A stretch of DNA of 41,164 nt from CAYOMP01 sp964405075 (GTDB lineage Bacteria > Bacillota > Clostridia > Lachnospirales > Lachnospiraceae), in NCBI GenBank assembly GCA_964405075.1, contig CAYOMP010000010.1, positions 1 to 41,164 on the forward strand, read 5' to 3'. Made by a program: the position numbers and the translations under genes. A model generated the notes under the pieces. The model was not told where the DNA came from and did no database searches. It worked only from the letters and a program-made list of their open reading frames with translations. Shown here piece by piece: positions 25,887 through 32,877 of this stretch. Each line of letters opens with the position of its first letter. Position 1 is the first letter of the stretch.

Positions 25887-25928
25887 ATATGGTTAGGAGA
25901 ATTAATTAATTTTTCTAACCATATTTTA
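25887..25928 (+). terminator. Terminator of the aminotransferase-dehydrogenase operon
   Basis: ATATGGTTAG pairs with CTAACCATAT; the stem continues through GAGAATT/AATTTTT with G-U pairs and a short AATT loop, followed by TTTT. It is 20 nt after the stop codon. Confidence 0.75.
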
Positions 25929-25961
25929 TGTTCAATACCTGGTAATAAAAAAATGATGATA

Positions 25962-25990
25962 TTGTGCATATGAACAATCTGATTTGTGCA
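25962..25990 (+). promoter_or_regulatory. Direct-repeat activator site upstream of the pyrimidine operon
   Basis: TTGTGCA (25962-25968) and TTGTGCA (25984-25990), 22 bp apart. The second copy starts 15 bp before the -35 box (25999) and 38 bp before the -10 box (26022), identical to the site at 23253. Just after the first copy, TATGAACAATC resembles the extension of the reverse-strand motif at 17286-17270. Confidence 0.7.
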
Positions 25991-25998
25991 ATACAATA

Positions 25999-26027
25999 TT
26001 GAAATGAATACCAGTAAAAAGTATACT
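25999..26027 (+). promoter_or_regulatory. Promoter of the pyrimidine import and degradation operon
   Basis: TTGAAA (25999-26004), 17 bp, TATACT (26022-26027), with a predicted start near 26034. It is directly followed by an intrinsic terminator at 26042, about 150 bp before the first gene. Confidence 0.65.
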
Positions 26028-26041
26028 TCTAATATATTAAG

Positions 26042-26090
26042 AAAGAGCAAAGGTGCTAAAAAAGTAAACCTTTGCTCTTTTTTATTTTAC
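26042..26090 (+). terminator. Leader terminator of the pyrimidine operon (attenuator candidate)
   Basis: A perfect 13-bp stem, AAAGAGCAAAGGT (26042-26054) with ACCTTTGCTCTTT (26068-26080), 13-nt loop, tail TTTTTTATTTTA. It starts only ~8 nt after the predicted transcription start, so transcripts from the promoter at 25999 must pass it to reach the ABC genes. Confidence 0.8.
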
Positions 26091-26158
26091 GCGAGTAGCG
26101 AAGAGCATCGCGATAACTTGAGAAAACGGCAGAGTGTATTTCTCATAGTTTGATAAAG
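26086..26158 (+). repeat. Dispersed structured repeat, copy B
   Basis: Matches copy A (4178-4285) in three ordered blocks: TTTACGCGAG..CGA.GAG, CGCGATAA.TTGAGAAA and TTTCTCATA.TTT. The hairpin TGAGAAA/TTTCTCA (26119-26125/26139-26145) has a 13-nt loop as in copy A, although the loop sequence differs. It occupies the space between the leader terminator and the ribosome binding site of the pyrimidine ABC operon. Confidence 0.6.
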
Positions 26159-26175
26159 GGAATGGAGGTAATGTG

Positions 26176-26967
26176 ATGAGTGAAAGATTAGATAGAGAAG
26201 TTGAAATTGAAATAAAAGATTTAGGTGTTACTTTTAAAGATAATTCAGGAAATGATGTACAAGCTTTGACAGGTGTTAATTTAGATATTTACAAGGGTGA
26301 GTTTGTATCATTATTAGGACCTTCAGGATGTGGTAAAACAACATTACTTCGTTCAGTAGCCGACTTGCAGGAGCCAACAGAGGGAACAATAAGAATATCG
26401 GGAATGACTCCTAAAGAAGTAAGATTACAACAGAAATTTGGTTTTGTATTCCAACAGCCAGTTTTGTTTGACTGGAGAACAGTTAAGAAGAATGTAGAAC
26501 TTCCATTGGAGATAATGTATTACTCCCAGGATGAAAAATCAAAAAGGGCTGATGAAATGCTTGCTATGGTAGGATTAAAAGACTTTGCTAATCATTATCC
26601 AAAACAGTTAAGTGGTGGAATGCAGCAAAGAGTAAATATCGCCAGAGCATTTGGTATCAGACCAGAGATTCTTTTAATGGATGAACCATTTTCAGCACTT
26701 GATGAATTTACTAAAGAGAAGTTACATGAGGATTTGTTAAGAATTTGGAGACAGACTAATAAAACAGTATTGTTTGTAACTCACAACATTCAGGAAGCGG
26801 TGTTCTTATCTGACAAAGTGTGTGTATTATCACCACATCCGGGCAGATTATCAGCAGTTGTTGATATTGACTTACCAAGACCTAGAACACTGGATATGAA
26901 GGAAACACAGCACTTCAATGAATTAGTTACTAAGGTACGTAATAGTTTTGAAGGGGGTAGTGTTTGA
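26176..26967 (+). CDS. ABC transporter ATP-binding protein (pyrimidine operon; ThiZ/SsuB/TauB type)
   Basis: A 263-residue ABC ATPase of the nitrate/taurine/HMP import type. Walker A GPSGCGKTT (residues 48-56), Q-loop FGFVFQQPVLFDWRTV, signature LSGGMQQRVNIARAF, Walker B ILLMDEPFSALDEF and H-loop FVTHNIQEAV are all intact. GGAGG at 26164-26168 places the start at ATG 26176 rather than the in-frame GTG one codon earlier. It is the first gene of a long operon encoding two permeases, a binding lipoprotein and the pyrimidine-degrading enzymes. The stop overlaps the next start (TGATG). Confidence 0.92.
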   Translation: MSERLDREVEIEIKDLGVTFKDNSGNDVQALTGVNLDIYKGEFVSLLGPSGCGKTTLLRSVADLQEPTEGTIRISGMTPKEVRLQQKFGFVFQQPVLFDWRTVKKNVELPLEIMYYSQDEKSKRADEMLAMVGLKDFANHYPKQLSGGMQQRVNIARAFGIRPEILLMDEPFSALDEFTKEKLHEDLLRIWRQTNKTVLFVTHNIQEAVFLSDKVCVLSPHPGRLSAVVDIDLPRPRTLDMKETQHFNELVTKVRNSFEGGSV

Positions 26968-27797
26968 TGAAAAAAAGATTTGAAAAATGCATAGACAGCA
27001 AATATTTTTCTACAATATTTTGGATAGCAATATTAGTGATTTTTTGGGAAATAGGAGCTTATGTAGTTTCTGTTACAAAACGTACACCGGAAAATATTAT
27101 GCCTCATTTATATCAGATAATTGCAGCATTTTTTTCAGGGGATAAGGTTGCAAATGGTATGACTGCAACTTTTGTAGTTCTTACTAGTGCAAGAGCTACT
27201 CTTTTAAGAGCTTTAGGTGGTTTGATACTTGGAACTGCATTAGGGTTTGTATCAGCACTGTTAATGCAAATGTCCGGAATAGTTGAAAAGATTCTCTTTC
27301 CATATTTAATGTTAATACAGTTGATTCCGGTATTAGGTTTAGCTCCTATTATTCTATCAATTACTGGTGATATAAATACCAGCCGAGTAGTAATAGCTGC
27401 AATTCTTAGCTTTTATCCGGTTGCTACAAATACTTTGGCAGGATTTAAATCAGTAGAAAAAGAAAAATATGATTTGATGTATACATATGCTGCTAAAAAG
27501 GCAACGATTTACAAAAAGGTATTAATTCCTACAGCTATTCCATATTTCTTTACTGGATTAAAAATAGCTACACCAATGGCAATTACAGCATCCATTCTTG
27601 TGGATACACTACAAGGTGATGGAGGATTGGGATGTATGTTATCTCAGTCATTGAAACATGCCATGTCAATATATGTTTTCTGGTTAATTGTTTTCTTTAG
27701 TGCCTTTATAGGAATTTTTAGTGGGTACTTGATTGGTTTGTTAGAAAGAATCGTTTCACCGGAAAGAAGAGTAATTAAAAATGCTAAAAGGAGGTAA
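26967..27797 (+). CDS. ABC transporter permease 1 (pyrimidine operon)
   Basis: A 276-residue BPD_transp_1 permease with about six helices. An EAA-like loop, YDLMYTYAAKKATIYKKVLIPTAIP, is typical of ThiX/SsuC/TauC permeases. The start ATG shares a base with the upstream TGA (TGATG), with GGGGG as RBS. It pairs with the second permease gene downstream as a heterodimeric membrane channel for the substrate delivered by the lipoprotein at 28686. Confidence 0.9.
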   Translation: MKKRFEKCIDSKYFSTIFWIAILVIFWEIGAYVVSVTKRTPENIMPHLYQIIAAFFSGDKVANGMTATFVVLTSARATLLRALGGLILGTALGFVSALLMQMSGIVEKILFPYLMLIQLIPVLGLAPIILSITGDINTSRVVIAAILSFYPVATNTLAGFKSVEKEKYDLMYTYAAKKATIYKKVLIPTAIPYFFTGLKIATPMAITASILVDTLQGDGGLGCMLSQSLKHAMSIYVFWLIVFFSAFIGIFSGYLIGLLERIVSPERRVIKNAKRR

Positions 27798-27803
27798 ATG
27801 CTC

Positions 27804-28643
27804 ATGGCGCAGAAAATAAAGAGAAAGAAAAGTATTTTTCAAAGAGTAAAAGAAAATAAAAAAATCCAAGCTGTAGCAACTATTGTTTTACCTGTTCTTT
27901 TTGGTGTTTTAATATTTGCTTTGTGGGAAACGGAAATACTTAATAGTTTATTTAAGATTGATACATATACATTGCCATTACCTAGTAAGATTGGGAGCAT
28001 ATTTATAGATAATATTGATAAAGTTGGTGAAAATACAATTTCTACAGTATCGGTTGCATTTATTGGTCTTATATTAGGAAGCTTATTAGGATATGGAGTT
28101 GCAGTTTTGGCATCTTTTTTTCCTAAAATGGGAAAAGGCGGCTTAAGTATTATTGGGGCATTTGCTTCAATACCTGTAGTGGCATTAGCTCCGGTTATGA
28201 ATAACTGGACAAAGGATGTTTCAAGTGAAGCAAGCATAAGAAGTATGGTGGCAAAGATTATAGTTGTTATGTTAATAGCTGCGGCAAATATGAGTTTAAA
28301 TGCTTATAGAGGTCTTACAGAATTAAAGCCATTTTCAGAAGATTTAATGGCGACATACGCAGCCAAAAAAAGAGTAGTATTCTTCAAACTTAGATTACCT
28401 AATTCAGTTCCGTATATATTCGTGGCATTGAAGGTATCAGTTCCAGCTAGTATTATGACAGCAATTGTAAGTGAATACTTCGCAGAATATATTACAGGAG
28501 TAGGACGTCAGATAAGAGAAAATATAGTGTTGGCACAATATTCCACAGCATGGGTATATATTGTTACAGCTTGTTTGATAGGTATAGTGTCATATGTTTT
28601 ATTAATGATTGTACAAGGTATTGCGCTAAGAAAATATCATTAG
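27804..28643 (+). CDS. ABC transporter permease 2 (pyrimidine operon)
   Basis: A 279-residue permease related to permease 1: a basic N terminus (MAQKIKRKKSIFQRVKENKK), six predicted helices, and the EAA-like loop FSEDLMATYAAKKRVVFFKLRLPNSVPYI. AAAGGAGG at 27787-27794 fits ATG 27804 better than the ATG at 27798, which is only 3 nt away. Two distinct permeases for one ATPase suggest a heterodimer. It is followed by the binding-protein gene after 42 nt. Confidence 0.9.
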   Translation: MAQKIKRKKSIFQRVKENKKIQAVATIVLPVLFGVLIFALWETEILNSLFKIDTYTLPLPSKIGSIFIDNIDKVGENTISTVSVAFIGLILGSLLGYGVAVLASFFPKMGKGGLSIIGAFASIPVVALAPVMNNWTKDVSSEASIRSMVAKIIVVMLIAAANMSLNAYRGLTELKPFSEDLMATYAAKKRVVFFKLRLPNSVPYIFVALKVSVPASIMTAIVSEYFAEYITGVGRQIRENIVLAQYSTAWVYIVTACLIGIVSYVLLMIVQGIALRKYH

Positions 28644-28685
28644 TCTTAGCTGATATAAATAAAGTTTTTCAAGGAGGATAACATT

Positions 28686-29852
28686 ATGAAAAAACGAGTT
28701 TCAAGAGTAGTGAGTATGGTAAGTATTGCTGCAATGACAGCATCATTAGTTGTAGGATGTGGACAGAGTGAAGTGGCAGAAAGTACACAGGAAGCAACAG
28801 TTTCAGAAGAAACTAGTGCTACAACTACAACAAGTGCAGCGGAAGAAACAAGTGAACCAGTAGAATTAGATAGCGAAACAGTTATTAAAGCAGCTGCAGA
28901 TGCAGGAAAGGTTGGTAACTGGGGACTTGGTAATGAATATGAAATTCTTGCTTTATTATCTAAATATGGACTTCCTACTGAATATTTAAGTCAGGATTTT
29001 ACAATGGATGGATTTGATGATGATTCAGTTACTTTAGCTTCTGCTATGACATATAACGAATTAGGATTAGTTCAGAATGATTACGACGGAGGATATGCAT
29101 ATGGTGATTCTGTTGGAATTATCGATATGAATGATGAAGGCGTTGCAATGCTTGAAGATAACATATTCTGTACAAAACAGTTTGCAGCAGAAAATCCTAA
29201 TACAGTAGCAGCATTTCTTTATGCATCATTAAAAGGATGGGAATATGCAGTAGCTAACCCAGATGAAGCAGCAGAAATATGTTATGAATATGGTTCATCT
29301 GTATCACCAGATCATCAGAAATATATGGCAACAGAAGTTGCAAAATTAGTTAATACAGATATGAGTGGCAACTCTGTAAGTGTAATTGGTAACATGGATG
29401 AAACAGCAATGGGACAGACACTTGATATTGCTAAAAAATATGTAGTATTAGACGACGCTGAAGCTAATGATGCTTTCCAGAAAATCACATTAGATGACAT
29501 TAGAGACACATCATTCTTTGAAACAGCATCTGCTTCAGATGGTAAATTCGAAGTTGAAAAATCAGAAGTATCTATCCAGCTTAAATGGTTACCACAGGCA
29601 CAGTTTATGGGTTATTATGTAGCATTAGATAAGGGCTACTATGATGAAGTTGGTTTAACTGTAAACATTGTTTCTGGTGGTGGTGATATTGCAGAAACAA
29701 CAGCTGTTAACAATGGAACTGTAGATTTTGGTGTAACTTGGTTAACTAACCTTGCTTGTGCAAATGCCGGTGGTATGGATTTGGTAGAAATAGCACAGAT
29801 TTATCAGAGATCAGGTTTGGTATTAGTATATAAACCAGAAAACTTTAAGTAA
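28686..29852 (+). CDS. Circularly permuted NMT1/ThiY-type substrate-binding lipoprotein
   Basis: A 388-residue lipoprotein: signal peptide with lipobox LVVGC (lipid-modified C25), then a Thr/Ser/Glu linker to ~residue 65. The body is NMT1/THI5-like but the order is swapped. The usual C-terminal two-thirds comes first, from KVGNWGLGNEYEILALLSKYG (residue ~75) through FAAENPNTVAAFLYASLKGWEYAVANPDEAAE to LDDIRDTSFFE (279). A linker ASASDGKFEVEKSE follows. Then comes the usual N-terminal third: VSIQLKWLPQAQFMGYYVAL, DKGYYDEVGL, NNGTVDFGVTW, ANAGGMDLVEIAQIYQRSGL, ending YKPENFK. In normal relatives that last piece runs directly into the KVG.WG segment. The signal peptide is in the right place, so export is intact. 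The likely ligand is uracil, dihydrouracil or a related pyrimidine, by operon context. RBS AAGGAGG. Confidence 0.85.
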   Translation: MKKRVSRVVSMVSIAAMTASLVVGCGQSEVAESTQEATVSEETSATTTTSAAEETSEPVELDSETVIKAAADAGKVGNWGLGNEYEILALLSKYGLPTEYLSQDFTMDGFDDDSVTLASAMTYNELGLVQNDYDGGYAYGDSVGIIDMNDEGVAMLEDNIFCTKQFAAENPNTVAAFLYASLKGWEYAVANPDEAAEICYEYGSSVSPDHQKYMATEVAKLVNTDMSGNSVSVIGNMDETAMGQTLDIAKKYVVLDDAEANDAFQKITLDDIRDTSFFETASASDGKFEVEKSEVSIQLKWLPQAQFMGYYVALDKGYYDEVGLTVNIVSGGGDIAETTAVNNGTVDFGVTWLTNLACANAGGMDLVEIAQIYQRSGLVLVYKPENFK

Positions 29853-29892
29853 AAAATCTTAGTTGTTAAGTAATAAATTGTGGATGATGAAG

Positions 29893-29938
29893 GTAGATTG
29901 GTACAACAAATGTGGATAATTTGTTGTACTAAATCTAC
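29893..29938 (+). other. Long intercistronic hairpin between lipoprotein and dihydropyrimidinase genes
   Basis: GTAGATT-G-GTACAACAAAT pairs with ATTTGTTGTAC-TA-AATCTAC, a near-perfect ~18-bp stem with loop GTGGATA. There is no T-run after it and the next RBS follows at once. It probably stabilises or processes the upstream mRNA segment (more binding protein than enzymes) rather than ending transcription. Confidence 0.6.
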
Positions 29939-29961
29939 AAAATTTTAAGGAGGTGCGTACT

Positions 29962-31329
29962 ATGGATTTAATATTTAAAGGTGGAACAGTAGTAACAGCA
30001 ACGGAGAGTTTTGTTGCGGATGTAGCAGTTAAGGATGGAAAGATTGTAGCAATAGCAAAAGATTTAGATATAGAAGCTGAAAGAGTAGTTGATGCTACTG
30101 GTAAGCTTGTATTACCAGGAGCTATTGATGCACATACTCATATGGCGATGCCATTTGGAGGAACAGTATCAGCAGATAGCTATTTATCAGGAACAAGGGC
30201 TGCGGTTTGTGGCGGTGTTACCACAATATTTGATTATCCGGTTCAGCACAAGGGAGAAACAATATTAGGATTAGTTAATTCTAAGAAGGAAGTTTTAGAA
30301 AAAGAGGCTTGTTGTGATTATGCTTTCCACTGTTGTATTACAGACTTAAATGATGGAGCAATTCTAGATGAAATGGCAGAGGCAGTTGATAAAGGAATTA
30401 CAAGTTTTAAATGTTTCTTAGTATACAAAAAAGAAGGAATGATGGTAGATGATGGTACACTAGCAACATTACTTCTTAGAGCAAAAGAATTAGGAGCAAT
30501 GATTAACGTTCATGCAGAAAATCCAGATTTAATAGATTTGCGTACTGAGCAATATTTAAAAGAAGGAAAAACATCTGCCTGGTATCACTATATGAGTAGA
30601 CCAGAATTTGTAGAAGCAGAAGCTGATAAGAGAGTAGTTCATTGGGCAACTCACCTTGATGCACCAGTGTACATTGTACATATGGCAGATAAAGAAGGCT
30701 TGGAAGCCTGCATAAAGGCAAAAGAAGAAGGCAAAGAGTTATATGTGGAAACATGTCCACAGTATTTGGAATTCACATGTGATGTATATAAGAGAGAAGA
30801 TGGTAGAAACTTTGTTTGTTCTCCACCTATGAAAGGTCAGGAAAGCTTAGATGCTTTATGGACAGCATTAAAGGCTGGATTTATTGATACAGTTGCAACT
30901 GATCATTGCCCATTCCAGAGTTATGAAAAAGATTGGGGAAAAGATGATTTTACAAAAATTCCTAATGGATGTGCAGGTGTAGAAAATCTATATCCATATA
31001 TGTTAGATGCTGCAAATGCAGGAAAAATACCATTTGAAAAAGTAGTTGAAGTATGTTCAACAAATGTTGCAAAGATTTTTGGATGCGAAAATAAGGGAGC
31101 AATAGCTGTAGGAAAAGATGCAGATATTGTTCTATATGATAAAGATAAAGATTTTACTATTAGTGTCAGCAATATGCATTCTGATTATGATCATACAATC
31201 TGGGAAGGAAAGAAACTTCATGGATACCCAGTACAGACATATTTGCGAGGACAGTTAGTATATGATGATGGAGATTATGTTGGTACTCCGGGAACAGGTG
31301 AATATATAAAAAGAACACCAAAAAAATAA
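29962..31329 (+). CDS. Dihydropyrimidinase (hydantoinase family)
   Basis: A 455-residue cyclic amidohydrolase. The binuclear metal site is complete: H58 and H60 (DAHTHM), K150 (the carboxylated Lys in SFKCFLVYK), H184 (VHAEN), H240 (IVHM) and D314 (ATDHCPF). It hydrolyses 5,6-dihydrouracil to N-carbamoyl-beta-alanine (or a hydantoin to a carbamoyl amino acid), step 2 of the reductive pathway. Length and motifs match PydB/HydA enzymes. AAGGAGG at 29947-29953 is 8 nt before ATG 29962; the in-frame GTG at 29953 overlaps that RBS and is rejected. It is followed by the dehydrogenase and amidohydrolase genes of the same pathway. Confidence 0.92.
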   Translation: MDLIFKGGTVVTATESFVADVAVKDGKIVAIAKDLDIEAERVVDATGKLVLPGAIDAHTHMAMPFGGTVSADSYLSGTRAAVCGGVTTIFDYPVQHKGETILGLVNSKKEVLEKEACCDYAFHCCITDLNDGAILDEMAEAVDKGITSFKCFLVYKKEGMMVDDGTLATLLLRAKELGAMINVHAENPDLIDLRTEQYLKEGKTSAWYHYMSRPEFVEAEADKRVVHWATHLDAPVYIVHMADKEGLEACIKAKEEGKELYVETCPQYLEFTCDVYKREDGRNFVCSPPMKGQESLDALWTALKAGFIDTVATDHCPFQSYEKDWGKDDFTKIPNGCAGVENLYPYMLDAANAGKIPFEKVVEVCSTNVAKIFGCENKGAIAVGKDADIVLYDKDKDFTISVSNMHSDYDHTIWEGKKLHGYPVQTYLRGQLVYDDGDYVGTPGTGEYIKRTPKK

Positions 31330-31359
31330 AAAAATGTAATTATGAAGGAGGTGGGGATA

Positions 31360-32856
31360 ATGGCATATGAAGAGTTAAAATTAAAAAGTGAAATCGGCAG
31401 ATGTTTATTATGTCATGAAAATGCTTGTGAAAAAGCCTGCCCCAACAATGTTAAAATAGGGCGAGTAATTCGTTCACTTAGATTTGAAAATATAGCTGGT
31501 GCCGTAAAAGAACTAGGAGATAGTAATCTTTGTGAAAAATGTGATGCACCTTGTATGAATGGCTGCAACAGAGGAAAAATAGATAAACCTGTTGATATTC
31601 CTGAAATTGTAGCAAATATGAAAATATATGAAAAAAAGGCGACTGATGCAGATGTAGATTTGTCTATTGATTTTTGTGGAGTACATTGTGAAAATCCGTT
31701 TTTCCTTTCATCTTCTGTAGTAGGAAGTAATTATGAGATGGTTGCAAAGGCATTTGATATGGGTTGGGCCGGAGTTGCCTTTAAAACTATAGGATTATTT
31801 GTTCCGGATGAGGTTTCACCTAGATTTGCAGCTATTGAAAAAGAAGGAACGGCATTTGTAGGATTTAAAAACTTAGAGCAGATTTCGGACCATTCACTAG
31901 ATGATAATATAGGATATTTAAAGAAATTAAAAGAAAATTATCCAACGAAAGTAATTATTGCATCTATTATGGGACAGAATGAGGAAGAATGGACAATATT
32001 AGCCAGAAAGATGGAAGAAGCAGGAGCAGATATTATTGAATGTAATTTCTCTTGTCCTCAGATGGTAGGTGAAGGATTAGGTAGTGATGTGGGAACTAAT
32101 CTGGAGTTGGTTGCTAAATATACAGCAGCAACAAGAAAAGGTACTAAGTTACCTATTTTAGCAAAGATGACTCCAAACATTACCAAGATGGAAGAGCCGG
32201 CAATAGTAGCAGTTGAAGCAGGCGCAGACGGTATAGCTGCCATTAACACTATTAAAAGTGTTATGAATGTTAATTTACATAATTTTGATTCTGCACCAAG
32301 TGTAGTAGGTAAATCAGCAGTTAGCGGATATTCAGGAAAAGCTGTAAAACCTATCGCCCTTAGATTCATTCATGATATGAAAAAACATGAGAAGTTAAAA
32401 GACATTCCAATAAGTGGTATGGGTGGAATAGAGACTTGGAAAGATGCAGCAGAGTTTATTGCAATGGGTTGTGGAACTATCCAGATAACAACTGGGGTTA
32501 TGGAATATGGATATAGAATTATTGAAGATATGATAGAAGGTTTTTCTAATTATATGGCTGAAGAAGGTATTGCTTCAGTGGAAGAATTAGTAGGAAAAGC
32601 CTTACCACAGTTAGTTCCAGCAGATGATTTGGATAGAAAAACTATTGAATATCCTAAGTTTAACAGGAAATCCTGTGTATCTTGTGGAAGATGTTATGTA
32701 TCTTGTTATGATGGTGGACATCAGGCTATACGAATTGATGAAAGTACAGGACAGCCTATATTAGATCCGAAAAAATGTGTAGGATGTCAGTTATGTAAGT
32801 TAGTATGTCCTACTAAATCAATAACAGCAGGCGTTAGAGTAGATAAGAAAAAATAA
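31360..32856 (+). CDS. Dihydropyrimidine dehydrogenase-like Fe-S flavoprotein (PreA plus N-terminal Fe-S domain)
   Basis: A 498-residue protein. Residues 1-90 are a DPD/PreT-type N-terminal cluster domain: C15-x2-C18-x4-C23-x3-C27P, then C58-x2-C61-x3-C65-x3-C69. Residues ~98-420 are the FMN-binding dihydroorotate-dehydrogenase-like barrel with the active-site loop CNFSCPQM (C232) and the FMN region PISGMGGIETWKDA. Residues 436-490 are a 2[4Fe-4S] ferredoxin domain (C439/442/445/449 and C473/476/479/483). It would reduce uracil to dihydrouracil. E. coli uses PreT (FAD, NADH) with PreA, and animal DPD fuses all domains. Here the FAD and NAD(P)H domains are absent and no PreT gene is in the window, so the electron donor may be ferredoxin or a separate flavoprotein. 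Start ATG 31360 follows AAGGAGGTGGGG. Confidence 0.9.
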   Translation: MAYEELKLKSEIGRCLLCHENACEKACPNNVKIGRVIRSLRFENIAGAVKELGDSNLCEKCDAPCMNGCNRGKIDKPVDIPEIVANMKIYEKKATDADVDLSIDFCGVHCENPFFLSSSVVGSNYEMVAKAFDMGWAGVAFKTIGLFVPDEVSPRFAAIEKEGTAFVGFKNLEQISDHSLDDNIGYLKKLKENYPTKVIIASIMGQNEEEWTILARKMEEAGADIIECNFSCPQMVGEGLGSDVGTNLELVAKYTAATRKGTKLPILAKMTPNITKMEEPAIVAVEAGADGIAAINTIKSVMNVNLHNFDSAPSVVGKSAVSGYSGKAVKPIALRFIHDMKKHEKLKDIPISGMGGIETWKDAAEFIAMGCGTIQITTGVMEYGYRIIEDMIEGFSNYMAEEGIASVEELVGKALPQLVPADDLDRKTIEYPKFNRKSCVSCGRCYVSCYDGGHQAIRIDESTGQPILDPKKCVGCQLCKLVCPTKSITAGVRVDKKK

Positions 32857-32877
32857 TTAAGAAGGATGGTGTTTGAT

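Noticed and set aside
27181..28643. The two permease genes as a recent tandem duplication
   Set aside because: They share topology and an EAA-like loop but differ through most of the sequence; heterodimeric permeases are a normal arrangement.
28686..29852. The swapped halves as an assembly or frameshift artefact
   Set aside because: One uninterrupted frame with RBS, lipoprotein signal, linker and both halves is present, with no duplicated DNA at the junctions. A true permutation is simpler, though a read-level check would settle it.
31360..32856. Hidden FAD/NAD(P)H-binding domain in the dehydrogenase
   Set aside because: No GxGxxG nucleotide motif is found between the N-terminal Cys clusters and the FMN barrel; only ~30 residues separate them.
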